Assembly (NCBI GenBank): GCA_025331445.1
Contig: JAIWNE010000003.1
Span: 496,001 to 560,000 of the forward strand
Reading direction: 5' to 3'
Source: Blakeslea trispora
Taxonomy: Eukaryota > Mucoromycota > Mucoromycetes > Mucorales > Choanephoraceae
Length of the DNA: 64,000 nucleotides
Shown here piece after piece: positions 12,092 through 25,267 of the stretch. The position numbers were made by a program, and so were the translations under genes. The notes under the pieces were generated by a model, which saw nothing but the letters and a program-made list of their open reading frames with translations, had not been told where the DNA came from and did not search any database. Every line of letters begins with the position of its first letter. The stretch's first letter is position 1.

Positions 12092-15000
12092 TCAAGCATT
12101 GCTATCTTTATTGTTCATTCGCTCATTCAATTTCTTTAGCCAATGTTCGATTCGCTGTTCCTTGGTGGCTTCATTGAAATAAGAAGCTAGGCATGCTGCA
12201 TAAAATAAGGCTGACTCTTTGCAGCTACGAGCTAATGTGTTAATGGCGTTATTTACGGATCCTTTTTGCTTTGATAATATGTAGCTTTTTTTTTGGTACA
12301 GAGAGAATAGTATTTGTCAGAGAGTTAGTTGCAACTTTTTTCTTTCTTTAAAGAAGACATACCATATAGCTGTCATTGTATCTTGTTCTCCCTTTTGTAG
12401 TTCATTTGCCCAATCAGCAAAAAGAGTAGGTATAATTTTGTCTTCAGATGGTAGCCTTAATTTTGCTAGAGCAATAGCTTCTTGAAACATATTTTGACGC
12501 CTATACAACTCAACTGCCTCATAAATATGAGAGCAAGCAATATAACATGAGGCGGCCAAGTGATATTGCTTTACGTTCTCTAGTTTTTGAGCTTGCTTCA
12601 TCATCAGTTCAATCCACTTCTGTTTCCCCACTATCCAAAAAAGCAAAATTAGCTTATCTGTGTATTGCTTCATCAATCTATCGTAAACTTACCCATCGGA
12701 CTCATGGCCAGTACTATCCAATCTGTTAAGCAGCTATTGCTGTTTGAATCAAATGCGTCTTTTTCAAACAAGCTGAATTGGGCTTGCATAATGTCCATAG
12801 CTAAACTTATATCGTAATTGCTTTTCGCATTGTTGCACACGTTGTATAATGTTCCTGGGCTGGCAACTGCTTGTTTTTTGTTCAGTTCAGCAACTGTTCA
12901 TAAGAAAGGCGTAAGTAGCAGTACAAAAAGCAAAGATAGAATTATGATAGTACCTTCCAATTCAATCAAACGGCGGATATCATTTTTATCCCCGTAAAAT
13001 AGCTCATGGATATTTTCATGGGATGGAGTCAATTGCTTCATGCTAACTCGATCGTTCCAGAAGTCAACGTATCTCACTACAGTTGGATCGCTTTTCTGGT
13101 CGTCTTTTAGATAAGTCTCCTTCAATTCTCTAATGACTTTCTCCATATCATTTACTTCTGATAGCTTGTTTGCCAAGATCAGACAATATTGCTCTTTTCT
13201 CAAGCGACTTGTTGACTTTTCTGATTCTTGAGCTACCATCATACTGCTACAACGTCGGTCTGTCTCTTTAGCCAAGTTGGCTGCTTTCTTTGATTTTTTC
13301 TGAGCGGCCTCAGCATCAACAGGAGGACCCGGATTATCTGGACTAACAATATCAGCCTTTCTCTTGTTATTGGCATTCGTCTGATTCAATTTGCTTCTTT
13401 CCTTGTCATAGAGAGTTCTGGTAGCTGGTAATGACCCTGTAAGTGGAAAATCTTGATAGTTCCAATCGTAAATGAATCGATCTTCGCTGCCTGTAAAGAG
13501 ACGATTATGATTTAGGCGACACCAACAGACAGAAAGCAGTCGGCCACGATGTCTATCGAACAACGAAACAGGCAGACAGCTTTCTATGTTCCAGACAATA
13601 ACAAAGCTGTCATCAGAGCCAGATGCGAGTATCAATTTGTCAGTATGATGACTCCATTTGAGATCTTGAATGCCTTTTTTATGGCCATTCAGACTTTGTT
13701 TGATATCTGAATGAGCAGCAACCACATCTATGCTGATGGATGAGCGTGTGTTTTTTTTTGGGTTTTTTTTGTTGTTGTTGCTCTACATACCAGGTACGCT
13801 ATTAACATCAACAAGCTCAACCTCATGAACAGCTATTAAACCAGCATCGCATCCAGATGCTAGTAGCAAAGACCTTTCAGTGTCTATAAAGCAAAGAGAA
13901 AAAAAAAAGGTTTCAGTACATTTGTGTCATCCCCCCTATGGTACATATCTGTTAAGACTTACATTTGAAGTCTAGTGATCGAATAGCTTCACGGTGATAG
14001 TTTGAGGCATAGACAAGCTTTAGATTATCAAGTGCATAGATCTCTACCAATCCACTCATATGCCCAAGTGACATGTATTTTGCCTTGTGGTCTATCCGCA
14101 TGGAGCAGCATTTTGATTTGGTTAATTCCAGACTAGTGAACCATGTATCATTCTTTTCTCTGAGTCGCTCGGTTAGATTGATACATGGCAACTGCACATT
14201 GTTTGCATTGTAAGCATGTACCATGCCATCGCTACCACAGGATATAAGTGTATCTTCCATATCATCTTCCTGTAAAGCATCTCGCATGTCTGCAGCCCAA
14301 TCAATAAACGGGGCGCCGGGTGATTTGTGGTATGTTTTACAAGGTGTACGACGAGAATTAATCACATCGTATAAACCTATATGCCCATACTCATTACTGA
14401 ATGCAAGAAGCCCTTCTTTGTGAGGATGCCATTTGATCTATCAAAAAAAAAAAGAGAAAGACTTAATCTTGAGACAGTTGACTGTGATTGCTTACTAATT
14501 TACTTTTTCAATCTTTCCTTGAAGACCTCGCCAGAAGACATCTGATTTGTAATAGTCATGGTGTTTTTTGGACTTCATGATCAATTGAGTGTTTTCATAT
14601 TGCCATATTTTGATAGCATTATCACCCATGCCTATCGCTATTTGATCACCATTCCATTTGGGTGAATCAAGACAATAAGGGAAGCTTCCTTGCGTTTTCA
14701 AAATCTGTTGACAACTCTTTCTCTTCACATCCCATTTAATCAACTGCTTGTCCAAAGAGGTAGTGATACATTGTTTACCCTGATTAAACCAATTAATAGT
14801 AAACACATTTCTACTATGTTTTTCCAATCGTTCATTGTTGCATAATTTATATGAGGGAGACGATAGATCAAAACAGACAATAGATCCAATGTATGAAGAT
14901 AAAAATAGTTTGTTTCTTTGATGAGGAGACCATGCAAGCTCTATCCAGACTGTTGATTTTTGCTGCTCTGTTGCTTGTGCTGGAGGATTAGGCAGCCGAA

Positions 15001-15758
15001 TGTTAGCCCATATGTTTTGAGAGGATAGATTCCAGACAACAATATTTCGTAAGCGTTTTGTACTAAACGCCAACAATGGCCATGATTCGCTATCACTAGG
15101 AGTTTTTTGCCAGTCCAATGAAAGTATGGCATCGTTGTCATTTGGAAGTTGGAACATGTTTGATGTTGATAGATCTTGTTCAATCTGTTCTACAAAGACC
15201 ATACCGTTGGCATAACCAACAGCAAGATAATCGTGACCATTATACACAGTTGTTGCCAGACTAGTTACCTCTGACTTGACCTTGTGTTGTATCTTCTTTA
15301 ATGATTTGTCGAATGGATTGATGATAACGATACTGCCAGATTTGTCTGCTGAGATCACAACTGTGCCATTTCGTATCACTTTTAAAGCTGTGATTTCTGC
15401 CTTTTTATAAATGAAGATGTTTACTGTCATTGTATTCATGCAACTTTTTTCAAGTATTTACCTTATGTTCACAGTAGCTAGTCAACAAAGAACCCATCAA
15501 TATGTTCCATACTCTTACAGTTTTATCTATACCAGCTGTGAAACAAAAATTCTCTTGTGCTGCAATAACTGTCACTTTTTCGTTAGAAGCAACAAAGGAA
15601 CTAAAGTATCGTAGGTCTTGAAGACCAAGCACAACAATACAGTTTCGAGTAGCATAGAGGAAGAAGTGAGGCTCAACTACAGAGGTTGTATAAGAAGAGT
15701 ACCAGTTGGGTACAGGAGGGTAGCTCCGGAACTTTGGAAATCTCTCCAACACGTTCAT
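12092..15758 (-). CDS. GEMIN5: Gemin5-like WD40/TPR protein (SMN complex)
   Basis: Orthologue of Gemin5, the SMN-complex subunit that reads the Sm site and cap of pre-snRNAs for Sm-core assembly in the cytoplasm. Minus-strand exons are 15462-15758, 14504-15400, 13963-14437, 13791-13883, 12954-13727, 12693-12893, 12363-12630 and 12092-12284, all in phase, giving 1065 residues. The N-terminus carries VPNWY (W19, Y20), matching the Pro-Asn-Trp-Tyr start of human Gemin5. WD40 repeats fill roughly residues 40-730; GMGDNAIKIW, FWRGLQGKIEK and IKWHPHKEGLLAF are near-diagnostic. A charged linker follows, then the TPR-like region with YHLAASCYIACSHIYEAVELY and FQEAIALAKLRLPSEDK. Human Gemin5 has about 1508 residues; this protein ends inside the TPR-like region and lacks the C-terminal RNA-binding part. 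It is divergent from RRP40. Confidence 0.9.
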
Positions 15759-16292
15759 GGTGCACTAGAGAAACAAAGACAAAGACAAAGACAAACAGAG
15801 AGAGAAAGAGAAAGAGGAAAAAAGCTTGTTTTCAATTACAGTCACAAATGAAAGCATTTAAAAAAAAAGGAGAAAGAAAGAGAAAGAGAAAGTCTTTGGC
15901 TTTTAGTCTAGTGCCTATCAGTCTATATAAGTTCTAAGGTTAATAAGCAAAATCAGTTTTACTCCAAAACTATTGATATTTTAACTTTAACAGTGATTAG
16001 CTGTCTCGATCATCTTTATTTATTTTTTTCTGAATAAATGAGCTATACATGTGCGTTGACAAAGATAAATATTGACCATATGAAAGCCTTTTGAAGCGAG
16101 TATTTTGTAGTTTACAGAGACAAGTTTTTACCAAATGTTTCCCACCTGCTCTTATTGAGACAGATTTCCTTTAGTTTATTTTTTTCCACTTGTTTTTTGT
16201 ATGATTATTTGAGCAAATAACAAAAAAAAAAGCAGTCAGCATAGACCTTTTTTTTTGCTTTTTTTTTTCTATTATTCTTTTAACAGTATATC
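15759..16292. other. Divergent promoter region of Gemin5 and RRP40
   Basis: A 534-bp spacer between two divergent RNA-processing genes. It begins with a purine-rich microsatellite (CAAAGA units then GAGAAA runs, 15771-15820) and ends in long T runs before the RRP40 start. No ORF. Confidence 0.55.
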
Positions 16293-17124
16293 ATGGAAGT
16301 AGACCAGCGCGTTGTCTTACCGGGCGATGTTATTGATGTCAATACCGAATCAACTATTGTGTTAGGCCCTGGTTTAAGACAAGAAAGTGATCAAGTTGTT
16401 GCTACTAAAGCAGGCTTCTTGCAACACTTGGAGGTCGGCAATAGATATTGGATCGAAAGCAATCAAAAAAGAGTAAAGTGAATCTCGATCTATGTTTTCC
16501 TTTGTTGACTCACAAGCAGCCAACACTTTTGCTTTGTTTTTGAAAAAATTAGTACATTGCGTCTACAGGTGAATCAGTTGTTGGTACTGTGATTGCCAAA
16601 ATGGGTGAATATTTTCGTGTTGATATTGGCACAGCACATTCTGCAATCTTGCCAATGTTAGCCTTTGAAGGTGCTACAAAGCGTAATAAGCCTAATGTTG
16701 CACTCCATTCGTTGGTGTATTGTCGTGTTGCTTTGGCCAATCCTGACATGGAGCCTGAGCTTGAATGTGTCAACCCTACAACTGGAAAAGCAGACGGCTT
16801 TGGTGAGCTCACTGGTGGTTACATGTTCAAGTGTTCGCTTGGTTTATGCAGAAGGTAGGGAATAATTCAAAGATATTTTGTCGAGCTTTAGTCTAATTCC
16901 CTATTTAAAAAAAAAGATTACTTGATCCAGATACGCCTATTTTGGCACTATTGGGTGAACATTTTCCTTTCGAGACAGCAGTGGGTATGAATGGTCGAGT
17001 TTGGATCAATTCAGCAGAAATCAAGGATACAGTTTTGATTTCAAACGCTATCCAAAATTCAGAATATTTGAGCACAGAAGAGTGTAAACAAATGGTACAA
17101 GACTTGGTTGCTAAATCACAATAG
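16293..17124 (+). CDS. RRP40: Exosome subunit Rrp40/EXOSC3
   Basis: Cap subunit of the 3'-5' RNA exosome, which guides RNA into the Rrp6/Rrp44 channel in nucleus and cytoplasm. Exons are 16293-16472, 16553-16854 and 16917-17124, giving 229 residues (yeast Rrp40 has 240). Order: N-terminal domain (VVLPGDVIDV, VVATKAGFLQ), S1 domain starting at STGESVVGTVIAKMGEYFRVDI, and a KH-type domain with the family GxNG loop GMNGRVWINS. The Cys-rich LECV and MFKCSLGLCR stretch fits the S1-KH junction. It starts at the first ATG after a T-rich leader. Confidence 0.94.
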
Positions 17125-18254
17125 ATATATCCCCCCTTCTCTCTTCTAAATTCTCTTTGTTTTACTGTAAATAATACTCTTTCTTTTTGTCATCATTGTC
17201 AGTTTAATTAATGCTAAAACAACGAGTGTCTTTTCTAATCTATTCTTTTGGGTGAATATGAAGGTACAATAAATTCAACAGTACCAAGATAATTGTATTA
17301 AAAGAAAAAGAGAGAGAGAGAAAAGGCTTTTTCTGTCAAGTACTTCTAAAGCCCTTATTATATTTAGCACAACTAAAGTACAGACCAAAGTGGTGCTAAA
17401 TTGCATATTCTATTCTTCTAGATGATGATGGCGTTATTTAGTTCATGTGTGCAAATATTATTTCCTTGATTTTAAAATATTAGAATCATCAAAGGCCATT
17501 GAGGAACAACAAAGAAATAATGAGTGCTAGGTAAAGATTTTGAAATCTGCATGAAATGACACGAGTACTTGACAACAATGAAAGACATTGAGCGATTTAA
17601 AGTATCATTAGCCCTATTTCTTTTTCGAGTAGATATATTACTCGGTTACAATTGATTTTCAATAGAAAATTTTTGCATAAAATCAGATAAAAAAAAATAC
17701 ACCTTAGAAATCTAGGGCTTCTGTTTGCATACATAATAATACCAAACAAAATTCTTCAAATCCAACACAGTACATTGTTGTATATGCTGTAGATATTTCT
17801 CCCTCCAGATTTGTTTATACGGCTTCTGTTTATGTTCTAATATATTCCTTTTTCAGCCTGTCAACCATGAGCTTATTTAAGATTAAATCAAGAGTTTAAA
17901 GCAGAATTAAAAGAGTAAAAACCCAGTCTATTACATGCTTAACTGTATGGATCAACTCATTTTAGCTGCTTAGTACAAGTAATCTTGAAAAGAAAGCAAA
18001 AGAAAGATGGCTATCACAGCATAAAGACTATCACTAACTATTGATTCAATAATAGTCTACATAAAGAAAAAAAAAAGTGTTGTTACACAGTTGATCACAG
18101 CACAGAATGACATATTTTGCTTGATTTTGATTGAATGAGAGGAGTTGCAAATCTGATTGTTGATGAGATGAAATCTACTATTTTTTTTAAAATTAAAACC
18201 ATCACATTTCTTCTTTTGCTAGTTTATTCTCTTCTTCATTAAGCTCTATTCACC
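17125..18254. other. Intergenic, 1.1 kb
   Basis: AT-rich spacer between two plus-strand genes. No ORF, RNA gene or repeat that I can support; a short GA run lies at about 17306-17322. Confidence 0.5.
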
Positions 18255-20345
18255 ATGATGGAAGCACCCACTCAAGTAGGATCCCCTATCCCTGCCCATA
18301 CACCACATGCCGTATCAGTCACATTACCAACTTGGCAAGACAATATTTATTATGAAGAGGCAAATCCAATTGTTACCTCTAAAATGCAATGTGGCTATCC
18401 CCGATTCTTCATTCATCCTCTTATTCAAAAAGTAATGTATGCCAACAAAGAAGCTCCAGAAAAGGTTGAATTCGAAGAGGCTCATTCAACTCTATTTCGT
18501 ATAGTTATGTACTCGTCTAGTAGCCAAATTTGGTAAAGAGAATGATTCTGGCATGCTCTTCCCTTCACACAAAGTAGCTGAACAATGCCGATCTTTTATG
18601 AGACGATATTACACCAACTCTACCGGAGTCATCCGTATTGCAGAATTTGAAATTGCTTCAGAGGACGGCCAGTCCGAGCGCATTCCTATTCACATCGTCT
18701 TGTTTCCTCTAGACGCTTTTCCTATTGCCAAACAGTTCTGGCAACATGCTGGTGATAACATTACCTCTCGTATGGCTGAATACTGCCTGCGTATTTTAGA
18801 AGAGAACGAAAAGCATCAAAAGTCTAGCAGTTTGGAAGCTAAAGGAAAGGACCAATTGTTGTATAGACCGAAACTAACAATGGGCAGTCGCAGTCGTAGC
18901 CATTATAGCAGCAACAGCAAGTCAGTCCCAAAGATAACCGAACAACAGAAGCCACAAGAAGAAGTAGCTGTAGAGCAACACACCTATCTTGAAGAGCGAT
19001 ATGGTCGAAACTTACCTGTGGCCTTTGCCAACAATGCTAAGCTTGCTTTAAGACGTAGGATTGCAGGTGTATTGATGGGCGAAGTAGATATCAACAACGA
19101 TAATGAAGAGCACACTACTTTGCAAGATCTGAATGAGCAGCGTAACTTAAGAGGTGATCGTGGCATTCAGGGATTGTCTGAAGAAGATGTGTATTTGTAT
19201 CCTTGTGGTATGAGCTCGATTTATCATGCTCATCAGATTGCCATGATAACAGGTGATGCTACTCAGAAAAGTGTGTGTTTTGGGTAAGTGGACGAAGTTC
19301 GAACAAAATAAGACAGAGTAACTTAACTTTAAGATTAGCTTCCCTTACACAGATACTCTAAAGATCTTACAAAAGTGGGGAGCAGGTTGCCATTTTTACG
19401 GCCTTGGAGAAAATGAGAGCATAGATGAATTAGAGCATATGCTGAAATCAGGAGAGAAAATATTGAGTTTGTTTTGTGAATTTCCTTCAAATCCTCTCTT
19501 GAAGTCACCTGACATCAAACGCCTTCGTCGTTTGGCTGACGAATACAAGTTCATTCTTGTCGTTGACGAAACCATCGGTAATTTTTGTAACATTGCAGTT
19601 CTTGAGTGGGCAGATGTAGTTGTCAGTAGTTTGACAAAAATCTTTTCTGGTGCATCTAATGTCATGGGCGGAAGGTAATTAGAAAAAGAAAATAGAAATG
19701 CTACATAACATACTCATGTATATTCTTTTTTTTTTTAGTTTGGTATTGAATCCTAGTGGCGCTTTTTATAGCCAGCTGAAAGATGCTCTAAAAGAAGATT
19801 ATGAAGATATACTTTGGCCCGAAGATGTCATTTTCTTAGAACGCAATTCTCGAACATTTAAAGAGAGATCATTTATTATCAACCAGAATGCTGAGGCACT
19901 ATGTGATTTTCTATTAGAGCACCCCAAAGGTAAGAGACAAGTGCGATAACAGAATGAAGGATCTTCAATTGATTAGTGGCATTCTTTTGTTATTATTTGC
20001 CTACAAGTGCGCAAGGTGTTTTACCCTAAGTTTATTTGCAGAGAGAACTATGATGCAATCAAATTGAACACCGAGACTTCAGGCTATGGTGGTTTGTTTT
20101 CTGTGTTGTTGGAAGACGAGAAGAGCGCTTCTATTTTCTATGATAATCTCAGCTGTGCTAAGGGACCTTCGCTCGGTACAGATTTTACTTTATGTAGTCC
20201 TTACACAATTCTTGCACATTACACAGAACTAGATTGGGCAGAAAAGTATGGCGTATGTCGCTTTTTAGTGCGTGTTAGCGTAGGTTTAGAGAGCAAAGAG
20301 CAATTACTAGCTATGTTCTCAAAAGCACTTGATGCAATTCAATAA
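18255..20345 (+). CDS. Cystathionine gamma-synthase, fungal STR2 type
   Basis: PLP enzyme joining an activated homoserine (O-acetyl or O-succinyl) with cysteine to give cystathionine, the forward transsulfuration step towards methionine. Exons are 18255-18431, 18505-19283, 19339-19674, 19739-19929 and 20008-20345, giving 606 residues. The long N-terminal extension with [10 protein letters not shown] and [16 protein letters not shown] is typical of the fungal STR2/met-7 family rather than the shorter bacterial enzyme. The Cys/Met-metabolism PLP fold follows, with the Schiff-base lysine K419 in [10 protein letters not shown]. The first intron (18432-18504, 73 nt) is required by frame and joins IQK to [13 protein letters not shown]. 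Residues about 190-235 are a Ser/Gln/Glu-rich insert. It converges with the sugar porter, about 200 bp apart. Confidence 0.92.
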
Positions 20346-20551
20346 AATATACACATCATGATAAGATATTAAAAAAAAAACAGATTCTAGTTTATTATTG
20401 AATTAGAAAAAAAAGGGATTGCATGTTGCAGATGATATATAGAATGAGATGAGAATTTAATAGACACTAATGATACAGGGGGGATGATAAGAAATGGATG
20501 GCGAAAGATATAGAAAAAAGAAAAGAAAAAAGAAAGCTAATGGAAAGAGAT

Positions 20552-22219
20552 TTACTGCTTTTCCTTTTGACCAGTGATATCAGCTGGGTCAATACCATAC
20601 CAGCCAAGTTCGCGACCAAGTTGATCAATGGATTTTTGCTTGGTTTCGGGAACCAAGAAAAGAATGAAAAGACCAAAGACCAATGAAAGACCGGCAAAGA
20701 TTAAAAAGACGTAGGGGCCACAAGCAGTCTTAAGGGCAGGGAAAATAAGACCAACGATAAAGTTACAAAGCCAGTTGATAACCAAGGCGATAGAAGAAGA
20801 AGCTGAAACAGCATAGGTAGGGAAGACTTCGGAGTTGATGACGAAGGGGATAACACCAAGACCGATAGCATAGAAACCAACAAATACATAGATGGAGACA
20901 ACTTGAAGGGCAGAGACATCGAAATGAAGACCGATTGTCATCAAGACAGCCCAGACACACATACCAAAAGCAGAAATGTACATCAACATCTTACGACCTA
21001 AGCGATCAGCTAAAACAAGACCAACCATAGTGACAACAACGTTCAAACCGGAAACACCGATGGTCACGTACTTGGCAGTATCACCAAAGGAGTTTTCAAA
21101 GATACTAGTGGAGTAGTACATGACAGCGTTAATACCTGTCAATTGAGAAGAGGCATGTACAACCATCATTTTCAAAGTCAAGACAGCCAAAACGGGAATC
21201 TTGAAGATCTGAACAATAGAAATGTTTTCTTCACCTTCGAAAGGCTTTTCTGCAGAACCTTCTTCGTTATCAAAGCCATCATCATTAGCAGGAGCTTTCT
21301 TGGTATCGTTTGAGTTACCACCCTTGGTAAGAGACAAGATCATGTCGGTGAATTCTTCCTGAACATCACCATGACGAAGACGCATCAACTGGACACGAGC
21401 TTCATCAATTCTGTTTTGACTGATCAACCAACGAGGAGAACGAGCACAGAAGGGCAAGACAAGCATTTGGATCAAAGCAGGTACGACAGTGATGACAACA
21501 ACAATACGCCAGCCAATAGCGGAAGAGAGGCCGAGACCAATACATTCAATGATCAAAATACCGACAGTCATAAGAAGTTGAAGACAACAGCCGAGAGCAC
21601 CACGGTACTTGGGGGGAGAGATTTCAGCAATATACATGGAAACGACAACGGTCATGAAACCGGAACCAATACCGACAAAGATACGGCCGACAGCAAATTG
21701 ACCAGGCTCAGTAGCAAGTGAAAGTAGAATGGCACCGATGAAGAAAGAAACGTTCAAAATAATCATAGAATCACGGCGGCCAAACTTGGTAGCCATGTAA
21801 CTGGCCATCATAGCACCCAAAAGACCACCAACAGCAAACATACCAGTAGCGGCACCTCTATATAAATTCACAGGTTAGTAAGGAGCTGGAATATTAATTT
21901 TTTTTTCTTAATATACGCAATCATTTGCGTTGTGTAATGAATACATACAAGATCCCTACATTCAGAAAAAAGTCATGAGCAACTCAGATATATACATAAA
22001 AAAAAAATTGAACTTACAGTCAGACATAGGAATACATTGTGGCAAAGGTGAGTTGGGATAGTAGGTGACTGTACCGTAAGGCACACCTGGACATTGTGTG
22101 AGTGCACCAGAAGGAATATTTAATGCTGAAGTGTTAACACCATTGTTAAATGCACCTAAAGCTGCAATTAAGGCACAAAATATAACGAAGGGATGAAGCC
22201 CGGATGTTCGTGAATCCAT
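20552..22219 (-). CDS. MFS sugar porter (hexose transporter)
   Basis: Twelve-TM sugar porter of the plasma membrane, probably a hexose/H+ symporter or facilitator. Minus-strand exons are 22018-22219, a 7-nt microexon at 21949-21955, and 20552-21857, giving 504 residues. Family signatures: FGRRDSM after TM2, GRIFVGIGSGF in TM4, YIAEISPPKYRGALG, RSPRWLI after TM6, ADRLGRKMLM after TM8 and VPETKQKS after TM12. The central loop is acidic (EEGSAEKPFEGEE). Without the microexon the frame runs into TAG; with it the join reads MSDWILGAATGMFAVGG. TATATAAA at 22348-22355 (minus) lies about 130 bp upstream. Substrate not determinable. Confidence 0.92.
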
Positions 22220-25200
22220 TTTCTGTCAAGTGTAACGATGATCTGCTTGTTGTAGAATTTAATAGCGGGAAACCCTAATTATGGTTGTTTATACAAAGTA
22301 TGATAGACGGGAAAAGGATGAATTTCTCTGAATGTTTTTCTGTCCTTTTTATATAAAATTTCTTCGCGACAAAAAAAATCTGTTTTCCCGATTATCGGAA
22401 GACGCTCCAAAGCTTTCTCTATTTTTTTTTAGGTAATTTTAGTTGAAAAATATCAGGGTCCGTCAATTGACCAAATTTGAGCCATGAACACATTCTCTGA
22501 CGTAGTACATCGAAAACATGTACTTTTTATTAATAAAAGTTTACGGAGTCAGGGGCACTAAACAAAAGGTTTGACATTAACATGATCATGTGCCTATTTT
22601 TAGCAGCCTTTTTCTTTAGACAGAAACAAGTCATCAAAAAAGTTAAACTGATATGTGGCTTATCCAGCTTTCTTTAACAATTATCAGACAACAGCCATTT
22701 TTTTATTTAGATTTTTTTTTTACGGCCAATTTATTTTCCTTGTTCGTCATCATTTAATAAGCAGTTTGCATTTGTATTATAGCAGGTAAATTAACTTTAC
22801 ATGGTAATTCTAACTTTTGATTTAATTTTTATGGAACAACACTAACTAAAAGTGTGCTATAATTTGACCATGCTATGTCAATTTGACATGTAAATACTAT
22901 ACTTTATATTTTCGTTTGTTCTTGACAAAAGAGAAAGAAGACCTTGTTTATTAATTGAGCCCAACAGTTTCTAAAACATCAGGAAAAGTCTCAATCAATT
23001 GCTTTCATTCATGAATAGAAAAGGGAAGCAAGAAGATAAACGTCATTTTTGCCAAAACAAGAACAAGAAAAATAGAATTTGAAGGGTACAATTCGGAAAA
23101 GAAAAGAAAAAAAACAATGTAAAGAGAAATACATTGGTTTTGGTACTTACCAATATCAGAATGCTTCTAGTTTGTCTTTACACTCTGGATTTTCTTACCT
23201 CGTACAAGTTGTATTATGCAATACAATGTAGGGTCAGTTGGATGAAACAATGTGAGCGGGGGGCTACTGTAAATCTGGGAAGATTCGGAATAAATTTTGA
23301 CAAGCGCCATATGGCACTCAGTTACTCAACTTTATTTAATATCCAGAAGCGCTATAGCTAGAAAAAAGGAGGAAACAAGGAAGATCAAGAGCATTGCGCT
23401 CTACAAGAAAAAACCATGTCGAGAAAAGCACGATATGTTTATCAAGTTTTATTCTTGGTTTCTCTTCTCAATGAAACTTTGGCAAATGCAAAATTACAGA
23501 GACACAAAATATTCAGGGGTACCTGCACATCAAACAGATCCCAAGAAATATTGAAATCACTATGTATGCTATTTTCGGAAATGGATTGCACACTGAAGGA
23601 AACAGGCTACATACAAAAAAAAAAAAGGATTAAAATTGCGCTTGTAAAAAATTCAGATTGCACGAATAAGAAACGAGGATTGTACACTAAAAGAAAAAAG
23701 AGATTGCACAACTATGCATTCTTAGAGAGGTGCGTTTTTGGTTTAAACGTGTCTGTACCTTTTAGTCGGGATATCGGCAAGATACATGAAGATCTTTTAA
23801 ATAAACACTGTTACACACATCAATCGTTCCCAAAGTCAAGGTTTCCTTTTGTCTAACTCTCAACTACAAACCAGAATCGCTCAATAAAATTGAGTTCAGA
23901 AGAATAATGAGGAAGAAACATACAAATGCTTATTCTATTGACAATTGACTTTTTAATTTGATCTAAAGCATAGTTTCAAGAACATCATCCGTAATAAGAT
24001 GGTAGCCTTTAAGCTGTCCACGTCGATCAAACACATCGAAATATAGACTGAAATAGCTGTTATTGTTGTTGATGTTTTTGTTTTGCTCTTTCTACTTTTG
24101 AGCCACCCCAAGTCCTTCCTTTTTTTAGCTTTGCTTTTTGGATGTTTTAATTTTCATCTAAATAACACTTTTACGTAGATATCGTCCCAAACAGCCAATT
24201 TTGCAGCCCTCGTTTAGAGTTTTCCAGTAACTACTGAGTTCTCTTAACAAGTCGAGCTACAATACAGGTACATGTTTACACAGAGCATTGACTTGTCAAT
24301 AAAAATACAGCTATCTAGGAAGTCGACCTTTGTTCTCATCATAATGGTTACTCATTTGACATGCGCTTCAATGCTGGCAGGAGAGTTTGTTGTTTTAGGC
24401 TCAAAATGAGTTTCTCAGGCATAACCAGCACAATTTACACCCAATCATTCAATTCCTCTCTCTCTCTCTCTTAATTTCTCAAATTGCAGAGATGTATACC
24501 AATTAGACCTTATCTACGCGGAGTTCCACACATAGTCAGGCAAAATAAAAGTGAAAGCATTGTATTTAAGGTCATGCTTACGAGTGGCTTTTGGATCGAG
24601 TTAGATGTAATTTTTAGGCTGATGAAACGTCTCTGCTTAGCTTGGACACACCATAGTTTATAGCAAAAATGAATAGTGAAATAGAATCGGCTGGTATTTT
24701 GAACAAGTTGAGTTTGCTACAACTGCAAGATTTTATTACCTATACTTTTTCTCTATCCTCAGAATCAATTAAAAAAGGAAGATGTCACCAAAAGAAGTGA
24801 AACAACAATATTAGATCCATTCATGTCTTTACTGGCACAAACCCTATTTAAGAGCCACACAAAAAATACATTTTAACATGTAAAGGCTTGCTGCAAAAAA
24901 ACAGCAACTATCTGAGATACCTTGCTTTGTTGGTGCCTTTACGTCAAGTAGAAACCAAATTACAGTTCTTCTGTTTAGGTGCTACATATACCAGTCCAAT
25001 CTCATTTTTCTTTTGCTTCGCTGACAATACAGGAGCAAGTGCTAGGTCAATAAACTGATGCTCTAGATATTCTATCAATGGTGTGGTGCAAAGCATGAGA
25101 TGTGTTATTTCTAAAAAAAAAAAAATCATGGACATAATACAATTCATGTTGAGCAAACTGTGAAATGAGCCATAGATCTTGAGACAACCCATCAGCCTAA

Positions 25201-25267
25201 GCCTTAAATTTGTTTTATTTGTAATGAACAAAATCCAATTATTTTCTATCGAAACGGGTATAAAGAA
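22220..25267. other. Intergenic, 3 kb, gene-poor
   Basis: AT-rich DNA with no recognisable gene. It includes the sugar porter promoter, an unrecognised 146-codon ORF (23416-23856, lysine-rich) and a CT microsatellite near 24456-24471. A short minus-strand ORF at 24944-25231 has an intron-acceptor-like T run inside it, but no family could be assigned. Possible remnants of old insertions; none provable by eye. Confidence 0.45.
22348..22355 (-). promoter_or_regulatory. TATA box of the sugar porter gene
   Basis: TATATAAA on the minus strand about 130 bp upstream of the sugar porter start codon. Assigned by sequence and position only. Confidence 0.4.

Noticed and set aside
18495..18560. Apparent frameshift in the cystathionine gamma-synthase gene
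   Set aside because: A 73-nt intron (18432-18504, GTAATG...GTATAG) restores the conserved [16 protein letters not shown] join, so the gene is intact.
22455..23245. MITE bounded by AGGGTC words
   Set aside because: The two words are in the same orientation, not inverted, and no target duplication is visible.
23416..23856. 146-codon ORF
   Set aside because: Lysine-rich, crosses A runs, no motif, no intron borders, no family resemblance.
24944..25231. 95-codon minus-strand ORF
   Set aside because: Passes through a T run typical of an intron end; no family and no start support.
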